Source of the DNA: Lachnospiraceae bacterium
Lineage (GTDB): Bacteria; Bacillota; Clostridia; Lachnospirales; Lachnospiraceae
DNA: 33,621 bases
Assembly (NCBI GenBank): GCA_015057205.1
Contig: SVEW01000003.1
Span: 1 to 33,621, forward strand
Reading direction: 5' to 3'
The position numbers and the translations under genes are program-made. Below, one piece after another: positions 24,226 through 32,123 of this stretch. A model generated the notes under the pieces. That model did not search any database. It was not told the origin of the DNA and saw only the letters and a list, made by a program, of their open reading frames with translations. Numbering within the stretch: the first letter of the stretch is position 1; each line of letters starts with the position of its first letter.

Positions 24226-25959
24226 TTACATGGAAATATTGTATAGATTTGCATAAACACCCTGCTTTTGCAAAAGTGCTTCATGTGTTCCTTCTTCAGC
24301 GATACTGCCATCTTCTGCCAGTACCAAAATTCGCTTCGCATTGCGAATCGTACTTAAACGGTGAGCAATAACAAATGTCGTTCGATTCTTAGCCAATGTT
24401 TCTAAGGATTCCTGCACCACTTTCTCGCTCTCATTATCCAAAGCACTGGTAGCCTCATCAAAAATGAGAATCGGTGGATTTTTTAAAAATACTCTGGCTA
24501 ATGACAACCTCTGCTTCTGTCCTCCGGATAATTTAATACCACGCTGTCCAATATCGGTATCGTAGCCATCCGGCAAACTCATAATAAAATCATGTGCATT
24601 GGCTGCTTTGGCCGCTTTTACAATCTCTTCGTCCGTAGCATCCGGCTTACCATAAAGAATATTTTCCCGCACAGTTCCTACAAACAAATATACATCCTGC
24701 GCCACAATCCCAATATGATCGCGCAGACTCTTCATGGTAAACTGTCGCACATCCGTGCCGTCCACCTTCACAGCGCCTCCGGTAACATCATAAAAACGCG
24801 GAATCAGCGAGCACAAAGTACTCTTTCCTGCACCGGAAGCACCAACAAGCGCCACATACTCGCCCGGAGCAACAGAAAGATTCAGATGATTTAATACCAT
24901 CTGGTCATTCTTCTCATAAGCAAAGGAAACATCTTCAAAGGAAATAGCACCTTTAACCGTTTCCATTACCGTGGCATCCGGCTTATCCTGAATATCCGGT
25001 TCAATGGCCATGATTTCACAAAACCGCTCGTATCCGGAATACCCGTTTAAAAACGTCTCAACAAAGTTAATTAACTTTCTTACCGGTTCGGTATAGGTTG
25101 AAATATAAAGTAAAAAGGTAATCAAATCTTCTATCTTCACCTGTCCACCCGTAATAAATATGGTGCCTCCAACCACAACCAATACCTGAATCAATGTCAC
25201 AAAGGCATTCATACCGGAATTAAATCCGGCCATATAGCGATAGCTATCCTTCTTAGCTGACAAAAAGCCATCGTTGCCTTCCTTAAACTTCTTCATCTCC
25301 TCAGATTCGTTAGCAAAGGATTTTACCACACGAATTCCTGATAGATTATCTTCAATCTGGCTATTAATCGCTGCAATCTTAATACGATTGTTGCGATAAG
25401 CTCGCTTCATGCGATTTTTGAAAATATAAGCATACAAAAGCATAACCGGTACCAATGCAAAGGCAATCAAGCAAAGGCGCACGTTAATACGGAACAGAAT
25501 GATAAAGGACCCAATTATCTTGATAAAAGAAATCACAATATCCTCCGGTCCATGATGTAACAATTCGGTAATGTCAAATAAATCGTTGGTAATACGGCTC
25601 ATGAGCTGACCAACCTTTTGATTATCAAAGAAATTAAAAGACAACTTCTGATAATGGCCAAAAATCTTACGTCGCATATCGTATTCGATCTTTGCACCCA
25701 TTACATGTCCGTAATACGTTATAAAATAATTACAATAAATTTCAAGCCCGACTAATACCAACATCAAAACGCCAAGCTTTAGCACCATCTCCAACGCTTC
25801 CGTTGGTCCTAAATGAATTACATAATGCGTAATGTAGCGGATAATCAATGGCAGAACCAGTGCAATTCCGGCTCCCAACATTGCAAAAAACATATCCGCA
25901 AAAAACACACCCTTGTATGGCTTATAGTATCCTGCAAGGTTCTTTAAATTGTTCCACAT
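24226..25959 (-). CDS. ABC exporter half-transporter (MsbA/LmrA type)
   Basis: 577 aa. An N-terminal six-helix membrane domain (about 1-310) is fused to an ATPase: Walker A GASGAGKST, signature KLSGGQKQ, Walker B ILIFDEATSALD, H-loop AHRLSTI. Such proteins work as homodimers or as partners of a second half-transporter; none is adjacent, so a homodimer is likely. Substrate unknown. First gene of a tight run leading into two COG0523 GTPases and the Nfn-like pair. Ribosome binding site is weak (GGGAA). A TATAAT promoter lies 40 bp upstream. Confidence 0.92.
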   Translation of the reverse strand: MWNNLKNLAGYYKPYKGVFFADMFFAMLGAGIALVLPLIIRYITHYVIHLGPTEALEMVLKLGVLMLVLVGLEIYCNYFITYYGHVMGAKIEYDMRRKIFGHYQKLSFNFFDNQKVGQLMSRITNDLFDITELLHHGPEDIVISFIKIIGSFIILFRINVRLCLIAFALVPVMLLYAYIFKNRMKRAYRNNRIKIAAINSQIEDNLSGIRVVKSFANESEEMKKFKEGNDGFLSAKKDSYRYMAGFNSGMNAFVTLIQVLVVVGGTIFITGGQVKIEDLITFLLYISTYTEPVRKLINFVETFLNGYSGYERFCEIMAIEPDIQDKPDATVMETVKGAISFEDVSFAYEKNDQMVLNHLNLSVAPGEYVALVGASGAGKSTLCSLIPRFYDVTGGAVKVDGTDVRQFTMKSLRDHIGIVAQDVYLFVGTVRENILYGKPDATDEEIVKAAKAANAHDFIMSLPDGYDTDIGQRGIKLSGGQKQRLSLARVFLKNPPILIFDEATSALDNESEKVVQESLETLAKNRTTFVIAHRLSTIRNAKRILVLAEDGSIAEEGTHEALLQKQGVYANLYNISM

Positions 25960-25997
25960 AGTTTCCCAGTACCTTTCTCATTTGTACACCAATCACT

Positions 25998-26025
25998 ATT
26001 ATAACACTATTCTCTTTCTTTGCAA
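25998..26025 (-). promoter_or_regulatory. Promoter of the ABC exporter operon
   Basis: TTGCAA, 16 bp, TATAAT on the minus strand, mostly inside the end of sdaAA, 38 bp before the ABC gene. Confidence 0.6.
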
Positions 26026-26900
26026 GCAAACACTTTTCTACAAAGTAATTTTGCAGTGGTAGTATTGGCAAGTCCGCCCTCTGCAGTTTCCTTTAAGGAC
26101 ACATCCATCTTGTTCCCTACCTCCGCCATAGCTTCTATAACTTCATCAGCCGGAATAGCACTTTTCACACCACAAAGCACCAGTTCTGCAGCCACAATAG
26201 CGTTGGCTACACCGGAAGAATTCCGTTTAACGCAAGGTATTTCCACCAAACCTGCAACCGGGTCACACACCAGTCCCATAATATTTTTCAATGCTATGGC
26301 TACCGCATGGGCACACTGGGTTGGTGTTCCGCCGGATAGTTCCACAATGGCTGCAGCCGCCATGGCTGACGCCGCGCCACACTCTGCCTGACATCCGCCT
26401 TCTGCACCGGCAATGCTTGCGTTATTGGCAATTACCATACCAACTGCAGATGCTGTCAAAAGTGCACGCACACAATCATCTTCGCTTACACCTTTTTCCT
26501 CTTCCATAGTTATCAACGCTGCCGGCAAAATTCCGCAAGAGCCTGCCGTTGGTGCTGCAACAATTTTACCCATAGCTGCATTTAATTCAGAAATAGCCGT
26601 TGCACGCATCAATGCCCCTGCCATAAAAGAACCGGTTAATGTGCGCTTTTCTTCCAGAGCCGTTTTAATTTTATAGGCATCCCCACCGGTAAGCCCGCTG
26701 GTGGATTTGATATCTTTTTTCTGTCCACGCAGATTCGCACTCTTCATTACCTTATACTGTTCTCTCATACGATTCAGTACATCCGGCTGTGAGCACTCCA
26801 ACACGTTGGCCTGCTCCATCAGTACCAGGTCAGAAAGCTTCATACCGCGATTCTCCGCCATTTCCACAATCTCCTGTAAAGATCGATATGTAAATTCCAT
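26007..26900 (-). CDS. sdaAA: L-serine ammonia-lyase, Fe-S-dependent, alpha subunit
   Basis: 297 aa. Converts L-serine to pyruvate and ammonia with an oxygen-sensitive [4Fe-4S] cluster. Cysteines fitting the cluster are in TAGSCGILPA, AECGAASA and CDPVAGLVEIPC. The start is 1 bp after the sdaAB stop, whose GGAGGAAAG codons also serve as ribosome binding site, so the two subunits are translationally coupled. This two-gene form is the clostridial/Bacillus type. Confidence 0.96.
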   Translation of the reverse strand: MEFTYRSLQEIVEMAENRGMKLSDLVLMEQANVLECSQPDVLNRMREQYKVMKSANLRGQKKDIKSTSGLTGGDAYKIKTALEEKRTLTGSFMAGALMRATAISELNAAMGKIVAAPTAGSCGILPAALITMEEEKGVSEDDCVRALLTASAVGMVIANNASIAGAEGGCQAECGAASAMAAAAIVELSGGTPTQCAHAVAIALKNIMGLVCDPVAGLVEIPCVKRNSSGVANAIVAAELVLCGVKSAIPADEVIEAMAEVGNKMDVSLKETAEGGLANTTTAKLLCRKVFACKERE

Positions 26901-26901
26901 G

Positions 26902-27567
26902 CTACTTTCCTCCTGCCAATAACATAATACAACGGGTTACGCCTACAAACCGGTCAATATACGTCGTTACATCCAAATCGGTATGACCATCAATAGCAAT
27001 GCACAAAATAGCCTGTCCTCCTTTGGTTTCGCGAGATAATGCCATATTACATACATTAATACCGCAGTTTCCAAGAAACTCGGCTACTTTTCCTACGATA
27101 CCCGGCATATCCTGATGAACCACAATCAACGTATCATTCTGTCCGTTGATGGATACTTCCATTCCGTCAATCTGAGAAATAAAAATGTTTCCGCCACCAA
27201 TGGATGCACCGGTAACAGCCACGCTGCTTCCGTTTTCGCCTTTCAACGTAATAATGGCGGAATTCGGGTGTTTGGCCGGTCGCGAAGCTTCTCTGATAAA
27301 AATCTGCACACCTTCGTCCTTGGCAATCTGTAAACTGTTTCGAATCCGTTCGTCATCCGGATTCATTCCTAAAATACCACCCACCAAAGCCTTGTCTGTA
27401 CCATGTCCCTTATAGGTCTTGGCAAAGGAACCAAACAATTCCACATCGGCTTGTACAATCTTCTCCTTCATCAATAAGCTCGCAATTTTCCCAATACGGG
27501 CAGCGCCTGCTGTATGGGAACTGGAGGGTCCAATCATAACCGGACCAATAATATCAAAAATATTCAT
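26902..27567 (-). CDS. sdaAB: L-serine ammonia-lyase, Fe-S-dependent, beta subunit
   Basis: 221 aa from MNIFDIIGPVMIGPSSSHTAG; GAGGGTG precedes this ATG, so the five extra codons of the track ORF are dropped. The N-terminal half carries the family motif GPSSSHT and the C-terminal part is an ACT domain (TLIVVHQDMPGIVGKVAEFLGNCGINV), a likely serine-sensing regulatory module. Works with sdaAA directly downstream. Confidence 0.95.
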   Translation of the reverse strand: MNIFDIIGPVMIGPSSSHTAGAARIGKIASLLMKEKIVQADVELFGSFAKTYKGHGTDKALVGGILGMNPDDERIRNSLQIAKDEGVQIFIREASRPAKHPNSAIITLKGENGSSVAVTGASIGGGNIFISQIDGMEVSINGQNDTLIVVHQDMPGIVGKVAEFLGNCGINVCNMALSRETKGGQAILCIAIDGHTDLDVTTYIDRFVGVTRCIMLLAGGK

Positions 27568-27590
27568 CGCATTCACCCTCACATTGCAAA

Positions 27591-27612
27591 GGTCGGGGAT
27601 AAAACCCCGACC
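27591..27612 (-). terminator. GC-rich hairpin between argS and sdaAB
   Basis: GGTCGGGG-6 nt-CCCCGACC, perfect 8-bp stem, 12 bp after the argS stop. Only TTT follows, so termination may be partial, and no clear promoter precedes sdaAB; read-through from argS may serve it. Confidence 0.6.
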
Positions 27613-27624
27613 CCAAATATCCAG

Positions 27625-29391
27625 TTACATTCTTTCCGGTGCTTCAAATCCGAGTAAGTCAATACAGGTTTCCATAACACCTTTCGTTAACTCTAACATA
27701 CGGATATAGCTTCCCTGCACCTTTTCATCTTCTTCACTCATAATCTTTGTTTCATGATAGAAGTGGTTAAATTTGTTTGCTAATTCGTAAATATATGCAC
27801 ATACCTTATGCGGTGCATATTCTTCTGCCGCATTCTCAATCATACCCTGGAAATTAGCAAGGGCAAGCATTAATTCTTTCTCGCTCTTGTTCTTCGGGGC
27901 AAGCACTTCATAATCTGCAGCATTCTTGCCTGTCTCTGCGTATTTAGCCAAAATAGACTTAATACGTACAATGGAGTAAAGAAGATATGGACCGGTATTT
28001 CCTTCGAAAGAAGTAAATCTATCCATATCAAATACGTAATCTTTAGAAGCCTGGTTGGACAAATCGCCGTACTTTAATGCTGCCAAACCAACAATCTTAG
28101 CAGTCTTCTTAGCTTCTTCCGGATCTACGGTATGGTTCTCGGTAATCTTCTTATACATCTCGTCTGCGATGTCAGAAATCATATTCTCAAGACGCATAAC
28201 CCCGCCGTCACGTGTCTTAAACGGCTTGCCGTCTTTGCCGTTCATCGTACCAAATCCGATGTGTGTCAATTCTACATCGTCTCTTACAAGACCTGCTTTT
28301 CTTGTTGTTCTGAACACCTGTACAAAGTGAAGTTCCTGACGTTTATCTACAACATAGATAATAGCATCCGGATTCTGCTCCTCACGACGCATAATAATGG
28401 TTCCAAGGTCTGTGGTCGCATACAAGGCCGCCCCATCGGACTTCTGAATAATACATGGTGGAATTTCGCGCTTATCATCATCTTTTGCAACTTTAACAAT
28501 CAACGCACCGTCACTTTCTTCTGCAATACCACGCTTTTTCATATCTTCAATCATATCCGGAATATATGGCTGTGCATCCGACTCACCCTTCCACAAATCA
28601 AAGATAACATTTAAGTTACCATAGTTTTTCTTTAAATCTGCATGAGACAGGGTTAAAATATGCTTTAAAATAGCGGTATATGCACGGTGTCCATTCTGTA
28701 ACTCATTGGTAATTTCAAGTGCTTCCTTCTTATATTCCGCGTTCTTCTTACTCTCTGCGGAAGCTGCCGGGTAGATTTCTTCCAAATCAGCCAGTGTAAA
28801 TGGTGGTTCGGATGGATATTCACCGGTAAAGCTTTCATCAAAGTATGGAAGTTCCGGTTTACGGCGTTTCAATTCCGTAATAATAAGACCGATCTGAAGT
28901 CCCCAGTCTCCCAAATGAACGTCACCGTAAACGGTATTACCGGTGTAACGTAAAATACGTTTAATACTCTCACCGATAATAGCCGGACGTAAATGTCCAA
29001 CATGAAGTGGCTTTGCTACGTTTGCTCCGCCGTAGTCAATTACGATGGTTCTTGGATTCTTGGCATTCTCAACGCCAAAATGCTCTTCTGTCAACATGGT
29101 CTTCATGTAATTTGCCATGTATACATCTGCCATTTTGATATTCAAAAATCCCGGCTTTACGGAATCTACAGTCTCAAACATTGCTTCTTTATCAAGCACT
29201 GCCTTAATTTCGTCTGCAATCATAAATGGTGCTTTATGTGCTTCCTTTGCGCACGCCATAGCACCGTTACACTGGAATTCACAAAGATCAGGACGGTTAC
29301 TTACCGTTACCTTTCCATATTTCTCATCGTATCCGCACTCTTTAAACGCTTTGGATACTACTTCTGTAATTTCATCCAAAATCTTTTTCAT
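27625..29391 (-). CDS. argS: Arginine-tRNA ligase
   Basis: 588 aa class I synthetase. HVGHLRPAIIGES (130-142) is the HIGH motif, preceded by the ArgRS-typical IDYGGANVAKPLHVGH; a canonical KMSK is not obvious, which is usual in many ArgRS. The C-terminus (anticodon-binding DALR-like region ending GFEAPERM) completes the expected length. AGGAAGGT precedes the ATG. It follows the DapF-like gene by 32 bp. Confidence 0.97.
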   Translation of the reverse strand: MKKILDEITEVVSKAFKECGYDEKYGKVTVSNRPDLCEFQCNGAMACAKEAHKAPFMIADEIKAVLDKEAMFETVDSVKPGFLNIKMADVYMANYMKTMLTEEHFGVENAKNPRTIVIDYGGANVAKPLHVGHLRPAIIGESIKRILRYTGNTVYGDVHLGDWGLQIGLIITELKRRKPELPYFDESFTGEYPSEPPFTLADLEEIYPAASAESKKNAEYKKEALEITNELQNGHRAYTAILKHILTLSHADLKKNYGNLNVIFDLWKGESDAQPYIPDMIEDMKKRGIAEESDGALIVKVAKDDDKREIPPCIIQKSDGAALYATTDLGTIIMRREEQNPDAIIYVVDKRQELHFVQVFRTTRKAGLVRDDVELTHIGFGTMNGKDGKPFKTRDGGVMRLENMISDIADEMYKKITENHTVDPEEAKKTAKIVGLAALKYGDLSNQASKDYVFDMDRFTSFEGNTGPYLLYSIVRIKSILAKYAETGKNAADYEVLAPKNKSEKELMLALANFQGMIENAAEEYAPHKVCAYIYELANKFNHFYHETKIMSEEDEKVQGSYIRMLELTKGVMETCIDLLGFEAPERM

Positions 29392-29423
29392 TACAATCTT
29401 ACCTTCCTATTTCTCTATTCTCA

Positions 29424-30269
29424 TTATGCAAAAAAGGCGTCGCTTAGCATCATCATTCCCACACTGTCAACGCTTCCCGTCATAATAATTTCATCGTTAT
29501 CATTTAGTTCTACAGTTAATACTCCTCCCGGCTGGCTTACTTGTACTTTTCGTTTCGTAAGTCCCAACCGAACGGTCACAGCAGCTGCTGCACACGCACT
29601 GGTTCCGGACGCCAATGTATAACCGGCACCACGCTCGTATACTTCAATTTCTACATGTTCATCATCCACAACATGAAGCAACATGAAATTCATGCGGTCA
29701 GGAAAATAATCGGAACTTTCTACAATTGGTCCTAATTCCATAACCCGCTTATAATTCACTTCTCTTGCAAGTAGCGCACAATGTGGATTACCTACACTTA
29801 GGCAGGTTACTTCGTAAGGCTTACCCCCAAAGTACATAGCCTCGTTAATTACCTCTCGCTCTTCGCCAATCACCGGAATTGCTGACGCATGGAAATCCGG
29901 CTTACCGATTCGGGCTCGGACTAAAGTTGCATCCTCATTTAAAAATTCAACCTCTGCCTTACCACTGACAGTATAAAATGTTACCTTATTTTCTTTTGCA
30001 TAGCCTTCATCCTTCAGATATTTGGCAAAAATACGAATACCGGTACCAGTGTTGGTTGCTTCACTTGCATCCGGGTTAAAACATCGGACATGGATCTTCC
30101 CATCTTTTTCAATTGGTCCATAAAGAATACCATCTGCACCAATACCAAAATTTCGTTTGCATAACTTACGAATATGGTGTTCCTGCAAATCCACATCATT
30201 CTTGTTTGGATCAATTACCAGATAGTCGTTCCCAAGCCCATGATACTTCTTAATCATAAATGAACCCAA
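29424..30269 (-). CDS. DapF-family isomerase lacking both catalytic cysteines
   Basis: 281 aa with the whole diaminopimelate epimerase fold: KYHGLGNDYLVID, FNPDASEA, SVGNPHC, YERGAGYTLASGTSACA, MTGSV. True DapF uses Cys in (C)GNG and in A(C)GTGAC; here the sites read TGTG (Thr74) and ASGTSAC (Ser221). It therefore probably does not catalyse the standard two-base epimerisation, although DapF is its usual annotation. The TTG start is chosen because GGAGG lies 10 nt upstream; an internal ATG (MIKKYHGLG) lacks a ribosome binding site. Lies between an acidic unknown protein and argS. Confidence 0.82.
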   Translation of the reverse strand: MGSFMIKKYHGLGNDYLVIDPNKNDVDLQEHHIRKLCKRNFGIGADGILYGPIEKDGKIHVRCFNPDASEATNTGTGIRIFAKYLKDEGYAKENKVTFYTVSGKAEVEFLNEDATLVRARIGKPDFHASAIPVIGEEREVINEAMYFGGKPYEVTCLSVGNPHCALLAREVNYKRVMELGPIVESSDYFPDRMNFMLLHVVDDEHVEIEVYERGAGYTLASGTSACAAAAVTVRLGLTKRKVQVSQPGGVLTVELNDNDEIIMTGSVDSVGMMMLSDAFFA

Positions 30270-30316
30270 TTGTCTAGTTCCTCCTGCTTGTTCACTCCAA
30301 TTTTTCAGAATCCGCG

Positions 30317-30736
30317 CTAATCTACCTGATTCTGGCTAATCAAGGCGGCAAGGCCATCTGCCTTTTCTCCTAGTATACTCGCAGCCAGATCTTTTGTTTC
30401 ATCCGAAACGTTACCTTTTCCATAAGCTCCGGAATATGAGCCGGTGGTTGCATTGTAATCACTATCACTCACACCCTGTTCCTGTGAAAGTTTCGCAATC
30501 CATTCTGCTTCCTTGGCCTTTTCATCCTCTTCCGCTTCCTTTTGCAAACGTTCGAATATTTCGTTAGCTTGTGCAAGCGCTTCCGCGTCTGCCCCGCTCT
30601 CAGTGGACATTGTTTCCTCATCCTCCTGTGGCGTAGGCATGTAACGAACGCGGCTACGTTTCACAATAGCATGTTTCAGTTCGTCGTTGAAATTTCGGAC
30701 ATCAATTTTATCCGTAATTGGTGCTCTTAATTTCAA
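30317..30736 (-). CDS. Hypothetical acidic, helical protein
   Basis: 139 aa. The N-terminus is basic (KLRAPITDKIDVRNFNDELKHAIVKRSRVRY); the middle is a highly acidic helical stretch (QANEIFERLQKEAEEDEKAKEAEW) likely to be coiled coil; the rest is Gly/Ser/Tyr-rich. No signal peptide, no known family. TTG start, with GGGGG 8 nt upstream. It has its own promoter (30825-30853) and is followed 47 bp later by the DapF-like gene. Confidence 0.65.
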   Translation of the reverse strand: MKLRAPITDKIDVRNFNDELKHAIVKRSRVRYMPTPQEDEETMSTESGADAEALAQANEIFERLQKEAEEDEKAKEAEWIAKLSQEQGVSDSDYNATTGSYSGAYGKGNVSDETKDLAASILGEKADGLAALISQNQVD

Positions 30737-30793
30737 ATCCTACACCCCCTAACTGTATGTATTCCTCTCTTCCAATTCATACATACACACAAA

Positions 30794-30861
30794 ACGGCAG
30801 TTTGATGATTCTGATATAGTGTTAATTATACTAACACCACACCAAAAAGTCAAACTGCCGT
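30794..30861 (-). terminator. Long-range hairpin after hydF
   Basis: Perfect 12-bp arms ACGGCAGTTTGA / TCAAACTGCCGT, 44-nt loop, on the minus strand followed by TTTTGTGTG. The position, 38 bp after the hydF stop, suits a terminator, but the loop is unusually long and holds a complete promoter and an inner dyad. Confidence 0.55.
30819..30853 (-). promoter_or_regulatory. Promoter with operator-like dyad, inside the hydF hairpin loop
   Basis: Minus strand TTGACT, 17 bp, TATAAT (30825-30853) drives the acidic-protein gene. The 19-bp dyad GTGTTA-N7-TAACAC (30819-30837) surrounds the -10 box, like a repressor site. I cannot assign it to a known regulator; Rex, Fur and LexA consensus do not fit. 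Confidence 0.7.
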
Positions 30862-30899
30862 AAGGATTTTAACTGATTTTTCACCACAAATTTTTACTT

Positions 30900-32114
30900 T
30901 TACAACAGATTCAATGGTTCTAAACTTCTTTCCAAAATTCCATTCATATACGCAATTGCTACGCCGTAATTGGTCATTGGTACGCTCTGCCGTTTTGCCT
31001 CTGCCAACCGATATTTCATCTCTTTTTCATTTAGCATACAGCCACCACAATGGATAATCAAATCAAATTGTGTTAGATTTCTTTCAAAGCCGGTACCGCT
31101 TGTAAAGGTCAACTCCAACTGTTTCCCTGTAAATTTCTTAAGAAGTTTGGGGAGCTTCTCCGTTCCGATGTCGCCACACTGCCGATGATGGGTACAACCT
31201 TCTGAAATCAAAACCTTTGCACCATCCTGTAACCCGCCTATAGCGTATGCCCCCTGCACCTGCTGTTCAAGGTTCCCTTTTAATCTTGCAAATAGAATTG
31301 AAAAAGAAGTAAGCGGCACCGCATGCGGCGTCATTTCATCCACTATTTTAAATGCCTGACTATCCGTAACCACCATTTTAGGCGGTTCTTTTAGACTCGC
31401 GAGGGTTTGCGGTAATGTGGTTTCCTTTGTCACCATACAGATTGCATTTCCATCCAAAATATCCCGTATCGTCTGCTGTTGCGGCAGAATCATGCGTCCT
31501 TTTGGTGCCGCCGCATCAATCGGTGTCACCAGCACCACCACATCTTCCGGTTTTAACAAATCTTTAATCAGGTCACGCTCCACATTTTCTTTCATAGCAT
31601 TGGCAATGTAGTTTTTCAGTTCCTCCACCCCTGATTTTGTCAAAGCACTTACAAATAGGTAGGGATAATCCTTTGCCCAGGAAGCCTGCAAAATCTTTTT
31701 TTCCTGGGATTCTGCCATCGCATCCATTTTATTAATGGCAACAACAAAGGGCAGTTTTTTATCCTTTAATTGCTTTAAAAGACGTTCCTGCGCCTCTGAT
31801 AGCTGTGCCTCCTGTCCATCTAATACCACAATGGCAAAATCAATTTTTCGAAGAACTTCAAAGCTTTTTTCGATGCGCTTTTGACCTAGTTCTCCTTCGT
31901 CATCCAACCCCGGCGTATCTATAAATACCACCGGTCCAATGGGTAAAAGTTCCATCGCTTTGGTTACCGGATCGGTGGTGGTTCCCTTTACATCAGATAC
32001 CACCGCCAACTCCTGTCCGGTTATGGCATTTAATAAACTTGATTTTCCTGTATTTCGGTTGCCAAAAAAGCCGATGTGCAACCGGTTTGCACTTGGTGTT
32101 TCATTTAAACCCAT
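30900..32114 (-). CDS. hydF: [FeFe] hydrogenase H-cluster maturation GTPase HydF
   Basis: 404 aa. N-terminal GTPase: Walker A GNRNTGKSS (18-26), DTPGLDDEG (66-74), NKMD (128-131). C-terminal cluster-binding part has CTHHRQC (Cys307, His309) and HCGGC (His355, Cys356, Cys359), the CxH...HCxxC ligand set. HydF is the scaffold that assembles the 2Fe subcluster made by HydE and HydG and passes it to the hydrogenase. Follows hydG by 9 bp. Confidence 0.97.
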   Translation of the reverse strand: MGLNETPSANRLHIGFFGNRNTGKSSLLNAITGQELAVVSDVKGTTTDPVTKAMELLPIGPVVFIDTPGLDDEGELGQKRIEKSFEVLRKIDFAIVVLDGQEAQLSEAQERLLKQLKDKKLPFVVAINKMDAMAESQEKKILQASWAKDYPYLFVSALTKSGVEELKNYIANAMKENVERDLIKDLLKPEDVVVLVTPIDAAAPKGRMILPQQQTIRDILDGNAICMVTKETTLPQTLASLKEPPKMVVTDSQAFKIVDEMTPHAVPLTSFSILFARLKGNLEQQVQGAYAIGGLQDGAKVLISEGCTHHRQCGDIGTEKLPKLLKKFTGKQLELTFTSGTGFERNLTQFDLIIHCGGCMLNEKEMKYRLAEAKRQSVPMTNYGVAIAYMNGILERSLEPLNLL

Positions 32115-32123
32115 CTTTTCCTC

